DNA of 14,823 nt, from contig CAYLGT010000018.1 of assembly GCA_964383465.1 (NCBI GenBank), forward strand, positions 1 through 14,823, given 5' to 3'. The translations under genes were made by a program, and so were the position numbers. The DNA comes from CAYLGT01 sp964383465 (lineage in GTDB: Bacteria; Patescibacteriota; Saccharimonadia; Saccharimonadales; Saccharimonadaceae). Within the stretch, counting starts at the first letter, position 1; each line of letters starts with the position of its first letter. The notes below the pieces were generated by a model. The model made no database searches and was not told the origin of the DNA. It saw nothing but the letters and a program-made list of their open reading frames with translations. Shown here piece after piece: positions 1-4,406 of this stretch.

Positions 1-365
1 TTTCGAAGCTCCATGGGGTTGTGTCCCGCCGCGATCAGACGATTCGCCTGCTCCAAGATGTTGTAAGTAAGCACCGTCACCGTTGTCGTCCCGTCACCCG
101 CTGCCTTGTTCATCTTAGTGGCAGCTTGTTTTATGAGCTCGGCACCAACACTATACCCAAGTGTTTCGTCATCCACATTTGGAAGCTCAACTCCTTCGGC
201 AACCGTCACACCGTCATGCGTAACGGTCGGACCACCAAAACTTTTGGCGATCACTACGTTGCGACCCTTTGGCCCCATGGTGACTTTCACTGCACTATAG
301 AGTGCTTCTGCACCACCTAGAACGCGGCGGCGAGCTTCATCATCGTAAAAAACTTTTTTAGCCAT
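1..365 (-). CDS. groL: GroEL chaperonin, 60 kDa subunit (N-terminal part; gene continues past left edge)
   Basis: GroEL forms the ATP-driven double-ring folding chamber in the cytoplasm, capped by GroES. Translating the minus strand from the ATG at 365 gives 121 residues starting MAKKVFYDDEARRRVLGGAE. They contain the family's VTMGPKGRNVVIAKSFGGP stretch, the THDGVTVAEGVEL stretch and the ATP-binding GDGTTT motif (about residues 85-90). Only the first part of the equatorial domain is inside the window; about 420 residues of a normal ~540-residue protein lie to the left. The start follows the groES stop after an 8-nt gap, with AGGGG just upstream as a modest ribosome binding site, so groES and groL form one transcript. 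Regulation is expected through the CIRCE operator at 691-717. Identity is certain; the gene is partial only because of the window edge. Confidence 0.97.
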   Translation of the reverse strand, partial: MAKKVFYDDEARRRVLGGAEALYSAVKVTMGPKGRNVVIAKSFGGPTVTHDGVTVAEGVELPNVDDETLGYSVGAELIKQAATKMNKAAGDGTTTVTVLTYNILEQANRLIAAGHNPMELR

Positions 366-373
366 ATGTTCCC

Positions 374-640
374 CTACTTCAGCGTTGCGAGGACGTCGTC
401 CTCTTTTACTATCAGATACTCCGTTCCGTCGATTTTTAACTCTGTTGTCGAGTACTCTTTGTAGACTATCCGGTCACCTTTTTTGAGTGTTTTAACTCCT
501 GGACCGACAGCCTGAACAGTTGCAAAGGCAGGTTTTTCCTTGGCGGCATCGGGCAAATACAGGCCGCTAGCAGTTTTCGTTTCGGCGGTCTCGCGCAGTG
601 CAACGACGCGATCAGCCAGTGGTGTGAGTGGTGTGCTCAT
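374..640 (-). CDS. groS: GroES co-chaperonin, 10 kDa
   Basis: GroES forms the heptameric lid of the GroEL chamber. The 88-residue protein starts MSTPLTPLADRVVALRETAE, has the mobile-loop region (ETKTASGLYLPDAAKEKP, about 19-36) that contacts GroEL, then the GxVxAVGPG segment and a C-terminal LIVKEDDVLATLK. It is slightly shorter than the usual 94-97 residues. An upstream in-frame ATG at 697 would add 19 residues (MLITLSTMKSRTNFYGGER), but I chose the ATG at 640: it has a strong GGAGGAGAA ribosome binding site at 644-652, and the longer version would run through the promoter. It is the first gene of the groES-groEL operon, with its promoter at 675-704 and the CIRCE operator over the -35. Confidence 0.96.
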   Translation of the reverse strand: MSTPLTPLADRVVALRETAETKTASGLYLPDAAKEKPAFATVQAVGPGVKTLKKGDRIVYKEYSTTELKIDGTEYLIVKEDDVLATLK

Positions 641-674
641 ACGTTCTCCTCCGTAAAAGTTTGTTCGTGATTTC

Positions 675-704
675 ATTGTACTCAGAGTAATTAGCACTCG
701 TCAA
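675..704 (-). promoter_or_regulatory. groES-groEL sigma70-type promoter
   Basis: On the minus strand TTGACG (704-699) is followed after 18 bp by TACAAT (680-675). Transcription would start near 668, giving a leader of about 28 nt carrying the GGAGGAGAA ribosome binding site. The -35 lies within the spacer and right arm of the CIRCE operator, the usual arrangement for repression by HrcA. Confidence 0.8.
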
Positions 705-717
705 GGCAGAGTGCTAA
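691..717 (-). promoter_or_regulatory. CIRCE operator (HrcA binding site)
   Basis: The sequence is the canonical inverted repeat TTAGCACTC, 9-nt spacer, GAGTGCTAA, with no mismatch in either arm. CIRCE is the binding site of the heat-shock repressor HrcA, which controls groESL in many bacteria; hrcA itself is not in this window. The element overlaps the -35 of the groES promoter. Its other edge touches the expected -35 position of the divergent promoter at 737-745, so one bound HrcA dimer could affect both directions. Confidence 0.95.
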
Positions 718-736
718 CTTTACTGTTTGCAATTGT

Positions 737-745
737 TGCTATACA
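737..745 (+). promoter_or_regulatory. Extended -10 promoter of the 785 gene
   Basis: TGC-TATACA matches the extended -10 form repeated throughout the window. No good -35 is present (TTTACT at 719-724 has a 15-bp spacer), and that region abuts the CIRCE operator. Predicted start is near 752, leaving a leader of about 33 nt. Confidence 0.55.
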
Positions 746-784
746 ATGAAACCGTTCTTTCGTCCACGATGAAGGGAAAGTTCC

Positions 785-1012
785 ATGCCACTGAAGCTCG
801 GCTACCCCAGCCGCGAAGCGCTGCTTGCTGACATCGACATCTGCCGTCTCCACCCTCGCGACCGCGTCGTGGTTCGCCTACAGGACGGCAACGATTACGC
901 CTTTCACTACATGAACTACGGAGACGGTGTCATCACCGGCACCAGCATCCCGGACCGCGCTCAGATCCTCATCGATGTCGATGAGCTGACACTGAGCGAG
1001 CAGGGAAACTGA
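785..1012 (+). CDS. Small hypothetical protein, divergent from groES
   Basis: This 75-residue protein (MPLKLGYPSREALLADIDIC...) matches no family I recognise. It has no membrane segment or signal peptide and alternates short strands (RVVVRLQDG, VITGTS, QILIDVDEL) with an N-terminal helix, suggesting a small soluble mostly-beta fold. The ATG is preceded by AAGGG at 774-778. Support for coding comes from an upstream extended -10 promoter, C/G-rich third codon positions in this frame, and a terminator directly after the stop. The gene is divergent from groES with the CIRCE operator between them, so a heat-shock link is possible but inferred only from position. An antisense reading frame over the same bases is treated as its shadow. 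Confidence 0.75.
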   Translation: MPLKLGYPSREALLADIDICRLHPRDRVVVRLQDGNDYAFHYMNYGDGVITGTSIPDRAQILIDVDELTLSEQGN

Positions 1013-1032
1013 CGAGCACCATGCTCGTCTCG

Positions 1033-1060
1033 GCCACCTCTTTTCGTAGAGGTGGCTTTC
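1033..1060 (+). terminator. Terminator of the 785 gene
   Basis: GCCACCTC and GAGGTGGC form a perfect 8-bp stem (1033-1040 with 1049-1056) followed by a short T-rich tail. A second perfect stem, GACGAGCA with TGCTCGTC (1011-1018 with 1022-1029), sits just before it and begins inside the stop codon. Confidence 0.8.
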
Positions 1061-1091
1061 CATTTCATCACTAATGTATCCTTTAGCATAC

Positions 1092-1120
1092 TTGACAAAA
1101 CTAGCTTTATATGCTAGTAT
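1092..1120 (+). promoter_or_regulatory. Strong sigma70-type promoter, with internal inverted repeat
   Basis: A perfect TTGACA (1092-1097), 17-bp spacer and TAGTAT (1115-1120) preceded by TGC. Within it ACTAGC (1100-1105) and GCTAGT (1113-1118) form a perfect 6-bp inverted repeat between the two boxes, which could serve as an operator or be chance. Predicted start is near 1127. Confidence 0.8.
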
Positions 1121-1179
1121 GTAGGTTAGTACGGTCGCATCGGGTGACCGCGCACTCACAACCCTGGAGCAAAAAGATC

Positions 1180-1358
1180 ATGGATGATCACCTGCCCTAC
1201 ACCCGCCCCGTCTTGGACATCGTCCATGTCGACCACGCAATCGACACCAGCTGGGGTCGCGGCAAGCACAAGGGTGCTGGCCGCCGGATGAGGCTCGGTT
1301 TCCACCGGGCCACCACCGCTTGCCGGGCATCATCAAGCCGAGTTTCGTACCGGCCTGA
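1180..1358 (+). pseudogene. Small hypothetical protein with apparent -1 frameshift
   Basis: From the ATG at 1180 (GGAG at 1165-1168) the frame reads MDDHLPYTRPVLDIVHVDHA and on to WGRGKHKG with C/G-rich third positions. It then continues in frame to 1464, straight through two strong hairpins, becoming arginine/serine-rich and implausible. If the frame drops back by one base at the G-run 1272-1274, the reading becomes CWPPDEARFPPGHHRLPG followed by IIKPSFVPA and a TGA at 1356-1358, just before the terminator hairpins. That gives a 59-residue protein resembling its neighbours in codon use and placement. One extra G in the run would restore a single frame. A real one-base deletion, a sequencing error and a programmed shift are all possible; so is a non-coding transcript. 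No family recognised. Confidence 0.45.
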
Positions 1359-1368
1359 TGCTCCACTC

Positions 1369-1407
1369 GGTGGCCGCGCAGAGACACTACTGTCTCGCGC
1401 GGCCACC
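1369..1407 (+). other. Long perfect hairpin downstream of the 1180 gene
   Basis: GGTGGCCGCGC (1369-1379) pairs perfectly with GCGCGGCCACC (1397-1407). Inside it, GAGAC (1381-1385) pairs with GTCTC (1392-1396) across a 6-nt loop, leaving one bulged A. It has no T tract of its own and lies just upstream of the terminator at 1412, so it may stabilise the transcript's 3' end. Confidence 0.8.
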
Positions 1408-1411
1408 AGGT

Positions 1412-1436
1412 ACACCTCGTCCGAGGTGTTTTTCTT
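1412..1436 (+). terminator. Terminator of the 1180 transcript
   Basis: ACACCTCG and CGAGGTGT form a perfect 8-bp stem (1412-1419 with 1422-1429) with a 2-nt loop and are followed by TTTTCTTT. This is a typical intrinsic terminator. Confidence 0.85.
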
Positions 1437-1467
1437 TCGTCAACAAGGTATACGAAGGCTATAAGTA

Positions 1468-1496
1468 TTGACAAATGTTCGTATTTATGCTAATAT
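1468..1496 (+). promoter_or_regulatory. Promoter of the 1575 gene
   Basis: TTGACA (1468-1473), 17-bp spacer and TAATAT (1491-1496) preceded by TGC. The -10 area ATGCTAATATGTA nearly repeats ATGCTAGTATGTA of the promoter at 1092. The predicted leader is about 72 nt. Confidence 0.85.
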
Positions 1497-1574
1497 GTAC
1501 ATCACGTAGTCACACCGAGGTGGCTCGTAGCTTTCACCGTTTGCAACACCCAACACCGTTAGGAAGGTCGCGCC

Positions 1575-2039
1575 ATGGCCAAGGGTTCCAACAACGTCAG
1601 CAAGTCGCCCCGCCGTCTGTCCATCCCCGAAGAGGCGAACCTGCTCCACCTCCGCCGCATCGGCGAGGAGATCAGGAAGACCGAGCCGGGTGTCGAGAAG
1701 AGCTTCCTCGAGGCGTTCTTCGCGGTCTACGCCGAGCTCAAGAAGGACGAGGTGCTGGCCTCCGGCATCACGCGCCTCGGCCTGACCTTCAAGAAGGTTC
1801 AGGCGAGCATCGACCCGGACGACTTCAGCAAGTTCACCACGAACTGGAAGGGCGCCAAGGAGCACTTCGTCGCGACCGTGCACAAGCACAGCTACAAGGT
1901 GTGCGCCGACGAGGTCGGAGAGCAGCGCCGCGCCGAGCTCGCTGCCCACCAGGCCGACGCCGAGCACCTGACGCAGTCGCTCGCTGACCGGTTCGGCAGC
2001 ATCGACAGCCTCCTGACTGGAGCTCTGGCGAACGCCTGA
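1575..2039 (+). CDS. Hypothetical helical protein, 154 aa, strongly GC-biased codons
   Basis: The protein starts MAKGSNNVSKSPRRLSIPEE and is predicted to be almost all helix (segments around 20-35, 40-62, 70-80, 88-105, 112-150). It has charged surfaces and no membrane segment or signal peptide. I recognise no family. AGGAAGG at 1560-1566 supports the ATG. Seventeen of the first twenty codons end in G or C, against eleven of twenty at the start of valS, which suggests either selection for strong expression or a different origin. It is a stand-alone cassette with a near-consensus promoter at 1468 and a run of hairpins ending in a terminator at 2129. A 170-residue reading frame overlapping it in another frame is arginine/proline-rich and is its shadow. 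Confidence 0.85.
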   Translation: MAKGSNNVSKSPRRLSIPEEANLLHLRRIGEEIRKTEPGVEKSFLEAFFAVYAELKKDEVLASGITRLGLTFKKVQASIDPDDFSKFTTNWKGAKEHFVATVHKHSYKVCADEVGEQRRAELAAHQADAEHLTQSLADRFGSIDSLLTGALANA

Positions 2040-2057
2040 GATGGGTGTGGTAGACGA

Positions 2058-2114
2058 AGACGACTAGTCGTCTGGGGCGGGGCAGAAACGGTTACGACCG
2101 AATCTGTCCCGCCC
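2058..2114 (+). other. Palindrome and long stem-loop after the 1575 gene
   Basis: A perfect 16-bp palindrome, AGACGACTAGTCGTCT, lies at 2058-2073. It is followed at once by a 12-bp stem (GGGCGGGGCAGA at 2075-2086 with TCTGTCCCGCCC at 2103-2114, one G-U pair). The loop of that stem holds a further hairpin, CGGT-TACG-ACCG. Neither has a T tract; the actual terminator comes 15 nt later. Confidence 0.8.
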
Positions 2115-2128
2115 TGCAACACCCCAAG

Positions 2129-2147
2129 CACCGAAAGGTGTTTTTTT
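2129..2147 (+). terminator. Terminator of the 1575 gene
   Basis: CACC-GAAA-GGTG (2129-2140) is a short 4-bp stem with a stable tetraloop, followed by seven T residues (2141-2147). The strong upstream stem-loop may contribute. Confidence 0.75.
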
Positions 2148-2166
2148 GTGTTTCAACTCACCTCAC

Positions 2167-2195
2167 TTGACATACTATGACGTTTATGCTATATT
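2167..2195 (+). promoter_or_regulatory. Promoter of the candidate nuclease gene
   Basis: TTGACA (2167-2172), exactly 17 bp, then TATATT (2190-2195) preceded by TGC. This is close to the window's consensus. Predicted start is near 2202, giving a leader of about 25 nt with no Shine-Dalgarno sequence. Confidence 0.85.
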
Positions 2196-2226
2196 TTTCT
2201 CAGATAGCACCAAAAACAAAAAAGCT

Positions 2227-3069
2227 ATGGCAAACACACCAAACCCAGTCCAGCTCAGAAGTCCAATCTCTTTTATCCAGGGACTCGAACGCACCCCCGA
2301 ATACTCCCACCTCATGACCAAGCATGATGGTGACCGTCAGATTGCGATCGGCATATCTGCCATGCACTTCGCGCGCAACATGAACCAACGAAGCGAGACT
2401 CCTGAGCAACGTCTCGACGCGTTTTCGGTGCAACTCATCGGTCAGATACCTGCCTACTTCGAGGGAACGGTTGCCCTACAGGGTCACCACAACGGTGAAC
2501 GCTGGGATCGCAAAGGCGCACTCGAAAAAGTCATCCCGCTCAACCACACCCTCCGCGACATGGTTGACTACTTCCCAAGCATGACTGTCGACTCGCTGCG
2601 TACGTTTTGTACGACCGCGGGCCGAGACCTCTTACACGGCAGCGAAGCCAGACAGTTCGACCAGATGATTTTTGACGCCATCGTGGGTATGCAGCAGGAA
2701 ATTGCCCTCGAGCAAGTACTCTGGACAATCGAAGGGGTCGACGACGTCTTCAAAGCCGAGACCGTCGAAGAAGAGCGCCGCGGCGTTGACGTAACGGTCA
2801 TCTATAAGGGTATCGAGATATATCTCGATGCAAAGTCGAGTCAAATGGGCGTTCAAGAAGCTCCCAAAAAGCAACTCACTCGCTCCTACCGTACGTCATC
2901 TGACGCACTCAGCGGCTACCCCGTCTACACCGGTATCCGCTATGAAGAGTTTAAAGGCTTTCGCGCCCCTCGTGCCGCTGTCGAGCGGAGCGCTGGACGA
3001 ATTGCCCGAGTCCTCGAAGAACGCTACCAAGCAATCACTTCCGATACTCTTCTTCAAGCACATGCCTAG
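2227..3069 (+). CDS. Candidate PD-(D/E)XK-fold nuclease, unrecognised family
   Basis: The 280-residue protein starts MANTPNPVQLRSPISF. I chose this ATG because earlier in-frame starts lie upstream of or inside the promoter at 2167-2195. Residues 1-140 show no motif I know. Residues 143-205 fit the PD-(D/E)XK nuclease core: an acidic helix (FDQMIFDAIVGMQQEIALEQ), a strand, then GVDVTVIYKG with Asp188, and a strand ending IYLDAKSS with Asp201 and Lys203 as the D-x-K pair. A C-terminal helical part (about 245-270) follows. Known relatives are restriction, repair or recombination nucleases, so DNA cleavage is a reasonable guess, but the motif alone is permissive. The gene stands alone with its own promoter; no methyltransferase or helicase is adjacent. 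The leader lacks a Shine-Dalgarno site. The stop codon lies inside the terminator stem at 3065. Confidence 0.7.
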   Translation: MANTPNPVQLRSPISFIQGLERTPEYSHLMTKHDGDRQIAIGISAMHFARNMNQRSETPEQRLDAFSVQLIGQIPAYFEGTVALQGHHNGERWDRKGALEKVIPLNHTLRDMVDYFPSMTVDSLRTFCTTAGRDLLHGSEARQFDQMIFDAIVGMQQEIALEQVLWTIEGVDDVFKAETVEEERRGVDVTVIYKGIEIYLDAKSSQMGVQEAPKKQLTRSYRTSSDALSGYPVYTGIRYEEFKGFRAPRAAVERSAGRIARVLEERYQAITSDTLLQAHA

Positions 3070-3093
3070 TCAGGTTGCAATTGACTAGGTTTT
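3065..3093 (+). terminator. Terminator of the nuclease gene, containing the next gene's -35
   Basis: CCTAGTCA (3065-3072) and TGACTAGG (3082-3089) form a perfect 8-bp stem followed by TTTT. The nuclease stop codon TAG (3067-3069) is in the left arm, and the TTGCAA -35 of the next promoter (3075-3080) is in the loop. Confidence 0.75.
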
Positions 3094-3103
3094 ATGCTAT
3101 GGT
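3075..3103 (+). promoter_or_regulatory. Promoter of the 3147 gene
   Basis: TTGCAA (3075-3080), 17-bp spacer and TATGGT (3098-3103) preceded by TGC. The promoter is embedded in the previous gene's terminator. Predicted start is near 3110. Confidence 0.7.
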
Positions 3104-3146
3104 TGGTAGCTGTCACATCTCTCCCTAACCGAAAGGAGGTGTGAAC

Positions 3147-3509
3147 GTGAGCGGGATCGCGTTCAGGACGTACCGCGTCCTGGGCACCCCAGATGGAGCG
3201 AGCACTCAGTCGATCAATTCCCTTGAGGAGTTGACCCAGCTGATCGCTCATCACATCCGTCCCAATGGCAGCGTTTCGCTGCAGCTCACCTTGCGTGAAG
3301 AGCTTGACGAGCTGAGTGCGCGACGCACTCTGCCCGCACAGTTCATCACCAAGCTGATCGTAGACAGCATTCGCTTCGGGCCTGACGGCTTCGTCAACGC
3401 ACACACGCGAGCTGGTATCTACGTGCACATCGCAGAAAGCTCACACGGTCTTCGTGTAGAGACGAGCACGTCTTTGTACGAGGCGCCGTCCGCTTCTGCT
3501 AGGCCCTAG
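3147..3509 (+). CDS. Hypothetical soluble protein, 120 aa
   Basis: The protein begins MSGIAFRTYRVLGTPDGAST; I recognise no family. It has two helical regions (about 24-36 and 48-75) and C-terminal strands (GIYVHIAES, LRVETSTSL), with no membrane segment. The start is set by a full AAGGAGG Shine-Dalgarno sequence at 3133-3139, which is 7 nt from the GTG at 3147; the GTG at 3141 is too close to it. It has its own promoter (3075) and terminator (3503), with the stop codon TAG inside the terminator stem. This is another member of the small single-gene cassettes between groES and murE. Confidence 0.85.
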   Translation: MSGIAFRTYRVLGTPDGASTQSINSLEELTQLIAHHIRPNGSVSLQLTLREELDELSARRTLPAQFITKLIVDSIRFGPDGFVNAHTRAGIYVHIAESSHGLRVETSTSLYEAPSASARP

Positions 3510-3534
3510 CTGTTTCACCGCAGCTAGGGCTTTT
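3503..3534 (+). terminator. Terminator of the 3147 gene
   Basis: GCCCTAGCTG (3503-3512) and CAGCTAGGGC (3521-3530) form a perfect 10-bp stem followed by TTTTCC. The gene's stop codon (3507-3509) lies in the left arm. Confidence 0.9.
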
Positions 3535-3564
3535 CCTTTGGGGCCAGTTCCGTGAAAATAATAA

Positions 3565-3596
3565 TTGACTTTATCCTTCTTCTATGTTGTTATGGT
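3565..3596 (+). promoter_or_regulatory. Probable promoter of the 3638-4343 gene pair
   Basis: TTGACT at 3565-3570 is a good -35. The -10 is ambiguous: TGTTAT (3588-3593) has the right 17-bp spacing, while TATGGT (3591-3596) preceded by TGT fits the extended form with a longer 20-bp spacer. Confidence 0.55.
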
Positions 3597-3637
3597 ATCT
3601 GTTCAGCACCTTTTCATCACTCTCAGAAGGAGGAATT

Positions 3638-4000
3638 GTGAGCGCCGCTCCAATCATGCCTCCTACTCGGGAGGCACGTTTCAACGTTATTGCACGAAGT
3701 GGTGGTTTTTTGCGGCGGATCAACTCGTTGATCACCGGCACAGTCAACCACCTGACGCTCGACATCGAGGATCTCGAAGGCAACGTTTACCATCTGCGGG
3801 TAACCCCGCTGCATGGCGACGTCACCATGGATCCTCAGCGCGACAGCGTCTACAACATCGGTAGTGCGATGGCGGTATTTGTCGACGAAAACGGGAACGA
3901 ACTCATGCAGTACCCACCCGTCAACGTCAGCCTGAACCTCAATACCGAGGTGACGGCAGCGAGCATGCCAGTTGGCACGCTCACCATGTGGCCCTCGTGA
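3638..4000 (+). CDS. Hypothetical beta-rich protein, 120 aa
   Basis: The protein starts MSAAPIMPPTREARFNVIAR and is predicted to be largely beta strand (FNVIARSGG, VNHLTLDIED, NVYHLRVTPL, AMAVFVDENG, NVSLNLNTEV), with no membrane segment. I recognise no family. The GTG start is set by AGAAGGAGGAA at 3626-3636; a longer version from an upstream start would place the start near the promoter and skip this site. It is the first gene of a pair: the next gene starts 41 nt after the stop with no terminator between them. Confidence 0.85.
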   Translation: MSAAPIMPPTREARFNVIARSGGFLRRINSLITGTVNHLTLDIEDLEGNVYHLRVTPLHGDVTMDPQRDSVYNIGSAMAVFVDENGNELMQYPPVNVSLNLNTEVTAASMPVGTLTMWPS

Positions 4001-4040
4001 CCACACCCCACCCCCTTCCCAACCCGAGAAAGAAGGACCA

Positions 4041-4343
4041 GTGGTCTCCTCCCAGGAAGAACGCGCCGACCAGGCAACCGAGCTCTACACCAACCAGTGT
4101 CTGGCTCGCGCCACTGCCGGCCGCGGCCAGAAGAAGACGTGGACGGTCATCGTGCGTGTCGGCAACTCCACGTTCAACCAGTACGCCGTCGAGGCACGTA
4201 CCCCCCAGGAGCGTGCCGACAAGATGGGTACCGAGCTCAAGCTCGGTAACGACGCCAAGTTCGCCTACGGCACATGCCAGGGCGACGTCGGCGGGAACGA
4301 CCCCAGGGCCATGGAGCACCTCAAGGGGCTGCTCCCGCGCTGA
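4041..4343 (+). CDS. Hypothetical small protein, 100 aa
   Basis: The protein from the GTG at 4041 reads MVSSQEERADQATELYTNQC and continues with a strand-rich middle (KTWTVIVRVGNSTFNQYAVE), a helix with TPQERADKMGTELK and a second strand (AKFAYGTCQG). It has the feel of a compact alpha/beta protein, with two cysteines (about 20 and 78), but I recognise no family. AGAAGGA at 4031-4037 is only 3-4 nt from the GTG, a tight spacing, so the start is less certain than the frame. Sixteen of the first twenty codons end in G or C. It probably shares a transcript with the 3638 gene and ends at the hairpin at 4351. Confidence 0.8.
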   Translation: MVSSQEERADQATELYTNQCLARATAGRGQKKTWTVIVRVGNSTFNQYAVEARTPQERADKMGTELKLGNDAKFAYGTCQGDVGGNDPRAMEHLKGLLPR

Positions 4344-4350
4344 ACACCCC

Positions 4351-4406
4351 GACCCCGGTCGCCCTACGCCTCGCGCGCGTATGGTGACCGGGGTCGTTCA
4401 CATTTC
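4351..4406 (+). terminator. Hairpin ending the 3638-4343 transcript, between convergent genes
   Basis: GACCCCGGTC (4351-4360) and GACCGGGGTC (4386-4395) form a perfect 10-bp stem around a 25-nt loop, followed by a weak T-rich tail (GTTCACATTTCTT). It sits between the stop of the plus-strand gene and the stop of murE on the minus strand, so it may serve both. Confidence 0.6.

Noticed and set aside
1485..1967. 160-residue minus-strand ORF opposite the 1575 gene
   Set aside because: Leucine/valine/alanine/glycine-rich antisense shadow with no promoter or ribosome binding site; the plus-strand gene has all expected signals.
1475..1987. 170-residue plus-strand ORF overlapping the 1575 gene
   Set aside because: Arginine-, proline- and glutamine-rich product typical of an out-of-frame reading of GC-rich DNA; it has no ribosome binding site and begins inside the -35/-10 spacer of the promoter.
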